DNA of 12,939 nt, taken from Candidatus Krumholzibacteriia bacterium (GTDB lineage Bacteria > Krumholzibacteriota > Krumholzibacteriia > Krumholzibacteriales > Krumholzibacteriaceae). The stretch is taken from positions 1 through 12,939 of the forward strand of contig JAQTVX010000030.1 of NCBI GenBank assembly GCA_028706585.1. Direction: 5' to 3'. Shown one piece after another: positions 1 through 6,317 of this stretch. The notes beneath the pieces are model-generated. The model saw only the letters and a list, made by a program, of their open reading frames with translations, was not told where the DNA came from and did no database searches. Each line of letters begins with the position of its first letter. The stretch's first letter is position 1. A program made the translations under genes and the position numbers.

Positions 1-111
1 CTGAGCTACACCGGCCATTTGCCGCGGAGCACAGCCCACACTGAGGAAAAGTACGATGATCCCTCCGGCACACATGATCCCGACTGGCCCGGCTACGAAA
101 CGCGTTCTCAA
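1..111 (-). CDS. Probable lipoprotein, N-terminal fragment (runs off left edge)
   Basis: Thirty-seven open codons on the minus strand, read from a TTG start to the window edge. A strong Shine-Dalgarno GGGGAGG (complement of 117-123) lies 5 bases before the TTG. The peptide has the plan of a signal peptide: a basic N-terminus (MRTRF), a hydrophobic stretch (GGIIVLFLSVG) and a cysteine in a loose lipobox (LSVGC, then APRQ), suggesting signal peptidase II cleavage and lipid anchoring. An in-frame ATG 12 codons later is an alternative start, but it has a poorer ribosome site. The gene lies downstream of the glycosyltransferase on the same strand. In such loci a lipoprotein here is often a Wza-type export protein, but nothing in these 37 residues proves that. 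Only the start is visible, so the function is unknown. Confidence 0.55.
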   Translation of the reverse strand, partial: MRTRFVAGPVGIMCAGGIIVLFLSVGCAPRQMAGVAQ

Positions 112-116
112 AATGA

Positions 117-123
117 CCTCCCC
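117..123 (-). promoter_or_regulatory. Shine-Dalgarno GGGGAGG for the left-edge lipoprotein gene
   Basis: The minus strand reads GGGGAGG, then 5 bases, then TTG. This site selects the TTG at 111 rather than the later in-frame ATG. Confidence 0.6.
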
Positions 124-216
124 GAATAGTGCACGCGACGTGCCCAATTCCGCCCTACCTAACAGAAAAAACGCCCGGGTGTCAATATAATTTGCCCCGC
201 GGCGCAATCTTCCATT

Positions 217-232
217 GCCGGCCGCTGCCGGC
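217..232 (-). other. GC-rich hairpin just after the glycosyltransferase stop codon
   Basis: GCCGGC at 217-222 and again at 227-232 can pair as a 6-bp all-GC stem around a 4-base loop. It lies 11 bases beyond the TGA at 244-246 on the transcribed minus strand. No U-tract follows directly, so this is not a standard intrinsic terminator. It may stabilise the 3' end or cause pausing. The rest of the gap 112-243 holds an isolated TTGACA (complement of 180-185) and a T6 run (complement of 166-171). The TTGACA has no good -10 at 16-18 bases, so I do not call a promoter there. Confidence 0.4.
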
Positions 233-243
233 GCAGACATCAA

Positions 244-1395
244 TCAGTTCGACCGCGGCCCATCGTCGGCGAGCCGCCGATACAGGGCCTCGATTTCATC
301 CGTCACATGATCCCATGTATAAGCCCTGGCGACCCGATCTCTACCCGCCGCTCCCATGCGCTCTCTTTCGCCCGGATCCGCGCTGAGCATGCCCGATAGC
401 GCGCGAGAGAGATCACCCGCATCGCCACTTCTGAACGTCGGCGCGATTCCTTCGGCGATTTCGAGATTCTCGGGGATGTCGCTGACGAGCACGGGGCGCG
501 AAAAGCTCATCGCCTCGAGAAGCGAGATCGGCAACCCTTCAACGGTCGACGGGAGAACGTAGAACGCGCAGTGCGCGTACAACTCGTCAAGAAGTCGCCC
601 GGCGACATATCCCGGGAAAACGACTCGCGCGTCGGCCATGGCCTTGAGCCTGCGCTCGTAGTTCTCCTCAAACCTGGCATCTCCAGCTATCACCATGCGG
701 AAATCGGTCGGCACGTTCTTGAACGCTTCCAGCAGCGTGTGAAATCCTCGCTCCACAATGAACCTGCCAACCGTGAATAGGTACTTTCCGCGCTCCAGAC
801 CCAGAGCCCGGGCTTCATCGAAAGGCGGTGCCTCCCGCAGAGCTGCACCGTTAGGTATGTATGCGACCGGACGTCCGTACTCCTTCTCCAGGCGAGACGC
901 CATGATCCGCGATACGGCAATCGCGGCGTTCGATCTGCATACTGCGGTCTTCTCGCCGAGCCTGAGCAGCGACCTCGCCCCTGCACCCCACTTGGACTGG
1001 CGATAATCCTCCGCATGTATAGTGGCAACTGTCGCTATTCCACGGGCCGCGCTCATCCAGGCGAACAACGAGGGTCCGACGCCATGGTAATGAACTATGT
1101 CGAACGGCTCAAAGAGAACGTGCATCGTCGCCGCAAGCGCATTCGACGCCGTTTCCAGGTTCTTGGTTGGAATCGATGGCAAAACGCGGACGCGCATCCC
1201 GAGACAGTAGCCTTCCACGCTAAAGGGCTTCCTCCCGAACACAGTGACATCGTATCCCCGCTCGGCGAGGCGAGAGCCAACCTCAGCGACGTGGCGTTCA
1301 ACGCCACCGTAAACAAGGGGCAGTCCGCGCGAACCGATCATCGCGATCCTGAGATGACCTCGCCCACTCGCCGCTCGCGCGCTCACGGGAATCAT
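244..1395 (-). CDS. GT4-type glycosyltransferase (383 aa)
   Basis: GT-B fold glycosyltransferase that would transfer a sugar from a nucleotide donor to a growing lipid-linked glycan at the cytoplasmic face of the membrane. The N-terminus has the acceptor-domain signature IGSRGLPLVYGGVERHV, typical of GT4 enzymes related to the DUF1972/rhamnosyltransferase group. The C-terminal donor domain carries FTVGRFIVERGF and the EX7E motif (EGLPISLLE, Glu286 and Glu294). I place the start at the ATG at 1395, which overlaps the TGA of the upstream radical SAM gene as ATGA, with AGAGGTGG just before it. The frame stays open to an ATG at 1443, but that would overlap the neighbour by 52 bases. It is the last gene of the minus-strand block before the 132-base gap. 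Donor and acceptor cannot be read from sequence; the dTDP-sugar genes in the window make a 6-deoxyhexose possible. Confidence 0.9.
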   Translation of the reverse strand: MIPVSARAASGRGHLRIAMIGSRGLPLVYGGVERHVAEVGSRLAERGYDVTVFGRKPFSVEGYCLGMRVRVLPSIPTKNLETASNALAATMHVLFEPFDIVHYHGVGPSLFAWMSAARGIATVATIHAEDYRQSKWGAGARSLLRLGEKTAVCRSNAAIAVSRIMASRLEKEYGRPVAYIPNGAALREAPPFDEARALGLERGKYLFTVGRFIVERGFHTLLEAFKNVPTDFRMVIAGDARFEENYERRLKAMADARVVFPGYVAGRLLDELYAHCAFYVLPSTVEGLPISLLEAMSFSRPVLVSDIPENLEIAEGIAPTFRSGDAGDLSRALSGMLSADPGERERMGAAGRDRVARAYTWDHVTDEIEALYRRLADDGPRSN

Positions 1396-2384
1396 CCCAC
1401 CTCTCTGCCGGCGACGATCCTGAGCCAGTTGGCGAGAACCCACCTTGCGGGCTCGTGCGGTCTACGCAGCATCGCGGTTCGCGCCGTGCAGATCATCCAG
1501 CATGGTTGCTTGCAGCGGTCGACCTCCGAACGGACCCCGGCCGCCGACGCATCGTTCCATATCTCAACGAACGATCGCTTGCGGACTGAGCCCATCGATC
1601 TATTGAGCGTGAGGCATGGGTACACGCTGCCTTCTGGATCCATGAAGAAGGAATCGCGTCCCGCGCGGCAGGCGAGGATGCGCTCCTTCGAGACGTTGTA
1701 CCTCAGAACTCCGGCGTAGAAGTATGCTCTGAGCCAGCGCTTGGGGCTCGCGCTCAGAAGCTCCTTGCGCATCACGTATCTGAGCTCACCCTCTAGATCG
1801 AGCGGATCCACCGTCTGGTTATCGCCAGTCGAGAAATAGAACTCGGAGTTCTGCGCCACCGATGCCGTGAACTGGTATCCCACTTGCCTCGAGAGATCGT
1901 ACACGGCGCCGAGATGCTTTGCATTGCTCCGTTGCGCGGTGAAGGCGACGCGAACATTGCGGTATCCGATCGTGCGCAGTTGCTTGAGCGTCTCGACGAC
2001 CTTGTCGAACCCCCCGGAGACGCCCCGGATTTCATCGTGCTTCTCGCCTATCCCGTCGAGAGAAACGGCCAGACCGATCCTTCTACCGATCTTCATCAGG
2101 AGCGGCGCCGCGTGCATGATGCGCCGTCGCTCGAATCCGTTTGTGGATATAACGATGCGCGGGTGATTGCAGTGCTCGTCGAGAATCCTCACGACCTCGA
2201 CGATGTCATCCCTCAGAAATGGCTCCCCCCCGGTGATGTTGATGTCTCTGAGAGTGCGCGGAAGATTTCGGAATTCCTCGGGGGTGAGCTCATCCCCCGG
2301 CGGCAGCTTCCAGATGTTGCACATATTGCAGCGCGAATCGCATCTGTACGTTATGGCGATAACCGCATCGATCGGCAATGGCAT
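1392..2384 (-). CDS. Radical SAM protein with SPASM-like C-terminal cysteines (330 aa)
   Basis: Radical SAM enzyme. It has the CxxxCxxC motif (CDSRCNMC, Cys15, Cys19, Cys22) for the SAM-binding [4Fe-4S] cluster and a GGEP motif at 52-55 that contacts SAM. The C-terminal part has five more cysteines, Cys239 (ACRAG), Cys257 (VYPC), Cys291, Cys295 and Cys299 (CKQPCWMIC), arranged like a SPASM or twitch domain that binds an auxiliary cluster. The preferred start is the ATG at 2384, with GGAG 8 bases upstream. An in-frame ATG at 2429 would add 15 residues but has no good ribosome site. The stop overlaps the ATG of the downstream glycosyltransferase as ATGA, so the two are translationally coupled. 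SPASM proteins usually modify peptides, though others act on sugars or small molecules. No precursor peptide gene is visible, so a role in sugar or glycan modification is inferred from context only. Confidence 0.88.
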   Translation of the reverse strand: MPLPIDAVIAITYRCDSRCNMCNIWKLPPGDELTPEEFRNLPRTLRDINITGGEPFLRDDIVEVVRILDEHCNHPRIVISTNGFERRRIMHAAPLLMKIGRRIGLAVSLDGIGEKHDEIRGVSGGFDKVVETLKQLRTIGYRNVRVAFTAQRSNAKHLGAVYDLSRQVGYQFTASVAQNSEFYFSTGDNQTVDPLDLEGELRYVMRKELLSASPKRWLRAYFYAGVLRYNVSKERILACRAGRDSFFMDPEGSVYPCLTLNRSMGSVRKRSFVEIWNDASAAGVRSEVDRCKQPCWMICTARTAMLRRPHEPARWVLANWLRIVAGREVG

Positions 2385-2392
2385 CGAAGGCA

Positions 2393-2396
2393 CTCC
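2393..2396 (-). promoter_or_regulatory. Shine-Dalgarno GGAG deciding the radical SAM start
   Basis: The minus strand has GGAG followed by 8 bases and the ATG at 2384. The alternative ATG at 2429 lacks a comparable site, which favours the shorter protein. Confidence 0.5.
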
Positions 2397-2491
2397 ATTA
2401 TCCCGGAATCGTCCTAGAGAACGCGGCATTACTCATTAAAATGAGGGTCCCGACACGATGAGATTGTCCGAGAGACGCCATTGCGAGTCCG

Positions 2492-3130
2492 TCAGAGGTA
2501 GGGAGCCTCTCTGCGCCCGGTTTTGCAGCGCATTTCTTCCAGCGTGCCATGCACTCGCGCGGGATTCCCGTACGCCACCACTCCCGGCGGGAGGTCCTTT
2601 GTGACGACCGAACCGCTCCCGACGAGCGTGCCCTCACCCACCGTGACGTACGGAAGCAGCGTCACGTTCACCCCTATGCGGCAACCCTTCTTGAGTGTTG
2701 GCCCTTTCATGCATTCCTTCGAATCCGGACAGCCCGGGTGGTAATCGTTCGCGATCTTTACACCGGGCGCGAGGAAAACGTCGTCCTCTATCACGGTGAA
2801 CTGCGCCACGTACACATGGCAATGAATCTTCACCCGCATTCCGATCCGGCAGCCGTAATCCACGACCGAGCTGTTCCAGATCGAAAAATGTTCACCGATC
2901 TCGTTCTCCTCCCTTATGATCGTATGATGCCCAGTCTCAAGATAGGCGCCGATTCTCGAGCCGGCGTAGACGACGGAACCGCTCCGCACGCGGGCGTGGG
3001 CCCCTATCGTCAGAACGCTACCCACTCCTCGCCTCGGAGAGAGGTAGCCAAGAATTGCATCCTCATCGATGAGCGATCCCTCGCCCAAAATTACCTTGCC
3101 CCGATTGTTCGGCGTTCGATCTTCGCTCAT
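2492..3130 (-). CDS. Left-handed beta-helix acetyltransferase, WbpD-like (212 aa)
   Basis: Hexapeptide-repeat acyltransferase, probably acetyl-CoA-dependent N-acetylation of an amino nucleotide-sugar in the cytoplasm. Imperfect [IV]-G-x(4) repeats run through most of the protein (IGAHARV, SRIGAYL, NEIGEHF, CRIGMRV, IEDDVFLAPG, CRIGVNV, VGEGTLVGSGSVV). A loop with NDYHPG interrupts the helix, and GNPAR closes it, as in sugar O- and N-acetyltransferases. GHHTIIREENEIGEH is the likely active-site region with candidate catalytic histidines. The ATG overlaps the TGA of the upstream oxidoreductase (ATGA), so the two are translationally coupled. The oxidoreductase and the aminotransferase nearby imply the acceptor is a 3-amino UDP-sugar, as for WbpD. 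The 107 bases downstream, before the radical SAM start, hold only a small palindrome. Confidence 0.85.
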   Translation of the reverse strand: MSEDRTPNNRGKVILGEGSLIDEDAILGYLSPRRGVGSVLTIGAHARVRSGSVVYAGSRIGAYLETGHHTIIREENEIGEHFSIWNSSVVDYGCRIGMRVKIHCHVYVAQFTVIEDDVFLAPGVKIANDYHPGCPDSKECMKGPTLKKGCRIGVNVTLLPYVTVGEGTLVGSGSVVTKDLPPGVVAYGNPARVHGTLEEMRCKTGRREAPYL

Positions 3131-4164
3131 CGCGTTGATTCCATTGGCGCCGGGTAGTCGATCGTGACTTCTTTGCCGTGCTCATGCATCGAACGATCAG
3201 CCGCGTCGAGCGCAAGCAGCACGTCGAAACCATGCGTTCCACCGCTGCGCGGCGTCACGCCGTTCTCGATGCAATCGACGAAATGCTGACATTCGATCTT
3301 GAGCGGCTCCGCGTCGTCGAGGCGCGGAATCGAGATATCGCCGTAGCGGTACGAGAGTTGGAATTCGCCGAAGGTATCGTAGTGCGGGGTGACCGTTACC
3401 CCTTTGTCATAGATGCGGATCTTCTCGAGGCTCGACACATCGTCGTAAACGAGCATCTTCTTGCTTCCCACGACTGTCGTGCTCCTGATCTTGTTTGGAT
3501 TGAGCCATGAGACATGTACGTTGGCGATGGTCGACTGCGGGTACCTGAGGAGCAGAAATGCGACATCCTCGATCCCTGGCCGTATGTACGACTGCCCGAT
3601 GGCCGACACGGAAGTCGGACGCGCATTGAGTATGTAATTCATGATGGAGATATCGTGCGGCGCAAGGTCCCATACGACGTTGATGTCGTCCTGAAAAATC
3701 CCGAGGTTAACCCGCGACGTCGATATGAAATAGACCTCTCCAATCTCGCCTTTCCAGATGAGATCCTTGATCTTGTTGACCGCGGCCGTGAAAACGAAGG
3801 TGTGTCCGACCATGATGACGCGCTCCTTCTCGCGCGCCAGCGCCAGAAGCTTTCTGCCCTCGTCGACAGACTGTGCAAGCGGCTTCTCAATAAAGACGTG
3901 CTTGCCAGCCTCGAGCGCCTCGCGGGCGATCGGGTAGTGCGACGAAACCGGCGTCGCGATAACGACGGCGTCGATCTCCTGGTCGCCAATGATCTCCCGA
4001 AAATTCGTCGTGGTATTTAGAGTCGGATACAGCTGTTTCATGTGTTTCAGCCGCTCCTCGGAAAGATCCGCGCATGTCATCACCTTGGATGTTTTCAAAT
4101 TCGCGAAATTCCTGATGAGATTGGGGCCCCAGTAGCCGCAGCCGATAACTCCTACTCTGAGCAC
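3127..4164 (-). CDS. Gfo/Idh/MocA oxidoreductase, WbpB-like (345 aa)
   Basis: NAD(P)-dependent sugar oxidoreductase. A Rossmann motif opens the protein (VGVIGCGYWGPN, Gly8-Gly13). The family EKP motif with the active-site lysine (Lys94 in HVFIEKPLA) follows, and WDLAPHDISIM carries the likely catalytic histidine. WbpB/WlbA-type members oxidise C3 of a UDP-GlcNAc-derived sugar, so that a DegT aminotransferase can aminate it; both partners are here. I choose the GTG at 4164: AGGAGG lies 4 bases upstream, the upstream stop is 14 bases away, and the protein then begins MLRVGVIGCG as the family does. The frame stays open further upstream to an ATG at 4254, but that would overlap the phosphoglycosyl transferase by 76 bases and add 30 unrelated residues. 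The substrate could be UDP-GlcNAc itself (GnnA-like) or its uronic acid (WbpB-like); sequence alone does not decide. Confidence 0.9.
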   Translation of the reverse strand: MLRVGVIGCGYWGPNLIRNFANLKTSKVMTCADLSEERLKHMKQLYPTLNTTTNFREIIGDQEIDAVVIATPVSSHYPIAREALEAGKHVFIEKPLAQSVDEGRKLLALAREKERVIMVGHTFVFTAAVNKIKDLIWKGEIGEVYFISTSRVNLGIFQDDINVVWDLAPHDISIMNYILNARPTSVSAIGQSYIRPGIEDVAFLLLRYPQSTIANVHVSWLNPNKIRSTTVVGSKKMLVYDDVSSLEKIRIYDKGVTVTPHYDTFGEFQLSYRYGDISIPRLDDAEPLKIECQHFVDCIENGVTPRSGGTHGFDVLLALDAADRSMHEHGKEVTIDYPAPMESTR

Positions 4165-4168
4165 ATCG

Positions 4169-4174
4169 CCTCCT
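4169..4174 (-). promoter_or_regulatory. Shine-Dalgarno AGGAGG deciding the GTG start of the oxidoreductase
   Basis: AGGAGG on the minus strand, 4 bases before GTG at 4164 and just after the TAG of the upstream gene (4179-4181). An ATG one base upstream of the GTG (4165-4163) lies in another frame and stops after four codons. Confidence 0.7.
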
Positions 4175-4178
4175 GTTC

Positions 4179-4916
4179 CTAATACCCGCCGGATCCAAAG
4201 AGCATCACGGGAATCGTTCTCAGCATAATCTTCAAATCGAGAAGCAACGTCCAATGCTCGATGTAGTAGAGGTCAAGCTTCACCATCTCATCGAAGGGAA
4301 CGCTGCTTCTGCCGCTCACCTGCCAAAGCCCGGTCAGGCCCGGCTTCGCCTCCAGCCGAAGCTTGTGCCACTCCTCGTAGTGCTCGAGCTCATACTGCAA
4401 GGGCGGCCGCGGGCCCACGATCGTCATCTCGCCCTTAAGGATATTGATGAACTGCGGCAGCTCATCGAGGCTCGTCTTCCTTAAAAAGTTGCCGATCGAT
4501 GTGATCCGCGGATCATTTGTCAACTTATATACGGACGGAGTCTTCTCGTCAAGGCCCGAATCGGGCATCCGCCCTTCGATGAAACTGCGGGTGAATTCGC
4601 GATGGATGGAATCGTCGACGCCCTGGCGCATCGTACGAAACTTGAAAAGGGTAAAGACCCGGCCATGCTCCCCGATGCGCAGTTGAGAAAAAAATACCGG
4701 CCCCGGCGAAGTCATCTTGATCAGCAGCGCTACGGCGAGAAAAAACGGAAAGCCGAGCACAATGACAAGAAGAGAAGCGCTCACGTCAATCAGACGTTTT
4801 ATGAGCTTCTCTAGGCGCATCCGCTCACAATATCTCGCTCCGGCTGGACGCACGAGACTTTCCGTGAGCTGCTGCAAGTCCTGAACGCCGTCCAGGGCCA
4901 TCGAATGCTTTCTCAT
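4179..4916 (-). CDS. Undecaprenyl-phosphate phosphoglycosyl transferase, single-domain (245 aa)
   Basis: Priming enzyme that moves a sugar-1-phosphate from a nucleotide sugar to undecaprenyl phosphate in the inner membrane, starting repeat-unit synthesis. It is the catalytic-domain-only type (PglC or WbaP C-terminal half). One hydrophobic segment at about 42-66 is followed by SPGPVFFSQLRIG, then KFRTM (92-96), the DE dyad in SLDELPQ (Asp151-Glu152), VGPRPP and KPGLTGLWQVSGRS. The extra membrane helices of long WbaP/WcaJ proteins are absent. The start at 4916 has GAGG 12 bases upstream, which is weak. An ATG at 4820 (MRLEKLIKRLIDV) would remove a 32-residue lead that matches nothing I know, and remains possible. 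It sits between the aminotransferase (73-base gap) and the oxidoreductase, so the sugar made by its neighbours may be the one it loads. Confidence 0.92.
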   Translation of the reverse strand: MRKHSMALDGVQDLQQLTESLVRPAGARYCERMRLEKLIKRLIDVSASLLVIVLGFPFFLAVALLIKMTSPGPVFFSQLRIGEHGRVFTLFKFRTMRQGVDDSIHREFTRSFIEGRMPDSGLDEKTPSVYKLTNDPRITSIGNFLRKTSLDELPQFINILKGEMTIVGPRPPLQYELEHYEEWHKLRLEAKPGLTGLWQVSGRSSVPFDEMVKLDLYYIEHWTLLLDLKIMLRTIPVMLFGSGGY

Positions 4917-4989
4917 TGAGCTTTACCGCCTCTATGACCCTCTGCTATTCCGTTATCCGTATGCCGATAGCCCCCTCCTTGCGAAAAAT

Positions 4990-6102
4990 CTAGGCCGATC
5001 GTTCGACCCCCTTGAGGACCTCGCAGACTCGGTCGATATCCTGCGCTTCGAGGCCGGGGAACATCGGAAGCGTCACGCTTTCCCTCATGAGCCTCTCCGC
5101 CACGGGGAAGCTCCCCTCGCCCTTTCCCAGATGGGAAAACGCGGGCTGCATATGCGCAGGTGCGGGATAGTGCTCGCCCCATCCGATACTGGCATCGGTC
5201 AGCGCCTTCGTGACGGCTTTCTTGTTCGGGCATCCTATCGGGAACAAGTGATACACGTGCCGGCATCCCGCGGCCTCGATCGGCAGCCAGAAATGCGTAC
5301 CCCTGAGGTTCTCGATGTATCGTTTCGCGGCGGCTCTGCGCTCCTCGTTCCATTCGTCAAGATGCCGCAACTTCACCCTGAGAATCGCCGCTTGGATGGA
5401 ATCGAGACGATAGTTGTAGCCCATTTCCTGGTGCACGTTTCGGCTGAACTGCGCGTGGTGCCTGAGCGCCTTCGCCCTCTCCAACACCTTGGAATCGCTC
5501 GTCGTTATCGCCCCTCCCTCGCCGCAGGCGCCCAGGTTCTTGCTCGGGTAGAATGAAAATCCGGCGGCGTGGCCGAGAGATCCAGCTCGGCGCCCCTTGT
5601 ACGTAGATCCGTGCGCCTGACATGAATCCTCGATCACTATGAAGCCGTGCTCCTTCGCGAGCGTCATCAACGGATCCATGTCGCACGTCTGTCCGAACAG
5701 ATGAACCGGGATGACGGCCTTTGTACGCGGCGTGATGGCCCTTCGCACCTTCTCGACGTCTATCAGCGCCGTTTCCGCGCTCACGTCGACGAGAACAGGC
5801 TTGGCGCCGGCCATGGCGATCGCCTCAATGGTCGCGATAAAGGTGTTCGGTACGGTGATCACCTCATCGCCCGGTCCGATACGGTAACACGCGAGGGCAA
5901 GGTGCAGCGCGGCGGTGCCTGTATGCACGCCGGCACAGCAGGATGCCCCGCAGTATTTCGCGAATTCCGATTCAAACGCCTCGAGCTCCGGCCCGAGTAT
6001 GAAAGCGGAACTGTCCAGAACCCGGCCCACCGCTTCGTCGATCTCTTTTCTGATTTTGCGTGTGCTGGTCTGGAGGTCAATAAACGGAATTTTTTTGCTC
6101 AT
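4990..6102 (-). CDS. DegT/DnrJ/EryC1 aminotransferase, WbpE-like (370 aa)
   Basis: PLP-dependent nucleotide-sugar aminotransferase. It opens with IPFIDLQ as in WbpE-type enzymes. Further landmarks are GVHTGTAALHLAL (phosphate binding), PNTFIATIEAI, VHLFGQ, EDSCQAHGS (the Asp that contacts the PLP pyridine nitrogen) and the PLP lysine Lys188 in FYPSKNLGACGEGG. The length is normal for the family. I choose the ATG at 6102, with AAGG 9 bases upstream and a start (MSKKIPFIDLQ) that fits relatives. An ATG at 6126 would add 8 residues without a ribosome site. It is the first gene of the minus-strand block, right behind an extended -10 promoter. It probably aminates the 3-keto sugar from the Gfo/Idh/MocA enzyme, with glutamate as donor, before acetylation by the beta-helix acetyltransferase. 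A different keto position (C4) cannot be excluded by sequence. Confidence 0.92.
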   Translation of the reverse strand: MSKKIPFIDLQTSTRKIRKEIDEAVGRVLDSSAFILGPELEAFESEFAKYCGASCCAGVHTGTAALHLALACYRIGPGDEVITVPNTFIATIEAIAMAGAKPVLVDVSAETALIDVEKVRRAITPRTKAVIPVHLFGQTCDMDPLMTLAKEHGFIVIEDSCQAHGSTYKGRRAGSLGHAAGFSFYPSKNLGACGEGGAITTSDSKVLERAKALRHHAQFSRNVHQEMGYNYRLDSIQAAILRVKLRHLDEWNEERRAAAKRYIENLRGTHFWLPIEAAGCRHVYHLFPIGCPNKKAVTKALTDASIGWGEHYPAPAHMQPAFSHLGKGEGSFPVAERLMRESVTLPMFPGLEAQDIDRVCEVLKGVERSA

Positions 6103-6141
6103 GTTGCTCAACCTTGTTTGACTCATTGCCCAAGTGGATAA

Positions 6142-6150
6142 ATTATAGCA
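6142..6150 (-). promoter_or_regulatory. Extended -10 promoter (TGCTATAAT) for the minus-strand block
   Basis: The minus strand reads TGCTATAAT, a perfect TATAAT with the TGn extension. The -35 is weak (TGGAAT, complement of 6165-6170, 17-base spacer), as is usual for extended -10 promoters. Initiation near 6135 would give a leader of about 33 bases to the ATG at 6102. Confidence 0.6.
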
Positions 6151-6242
6151 TTTCCAAATGTGCTATTCCACCTTATATTTTACGGTTTTCACTATCTTTG
6201 CGAGATTCATTCCAAATTTCGAGAAACAGCTTCCGATTTTCA

Positions 6243-6272
6243 TTGTCGCTGCTCCGAAAAAAGAGTCATAAT
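6243..6272 (+). promoter_or_regulatory. Candidate sigma-70 promoter for the plus-strand GT-kinase-phosphohydrolase block
   Basis: TTGTCG (6243-6248), an 18-base spacer and CATAAT (6267-6272) give 4/6 and 5/6 matches to consensus. They lie in the AT-rich divergent gap 6103-6317, about 46 bases before the ATG. That gap holds no gene that I can see. Confidence 0.35.
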
Positions 6273-6317
6273 AACACATCAAAAGAGACGAATTCCCAAC
6301 GCCCTTTGGCATAACGA

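Noticed and set aside
166..185. T6 run after CCCGGGCG on the minus strand, considered as an intrinsic terminator
   Set aside because: The CCC/GGG element cannot form a hairpin with a loop, and no longer stem ends at the T run.
186..191. Perfect TATAAT on the plus strand in the left intergenic gap
   Set aside because: There is no plausible -35 at 16-18 bases and no plus-strand gene downstream. It is probably a chance match in an AT-rich patch.
1015..1719. Open frame of 234 codons on the plus strand, opposite the GT4 and radical SAM genes
   Set aside because: Low-complexity composition with no motif. It is explained by the codon usage of the minus-strand genes.
2432..2445. Small palindrome CTCATT-AA-AATGAG between the acetyltransferase and radical SAM genes
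   Set aside because: Six AT-rich base pairs around a 2-base loop would be unstable, and no U-tract follows. It is too weak to call a terminator or operator.
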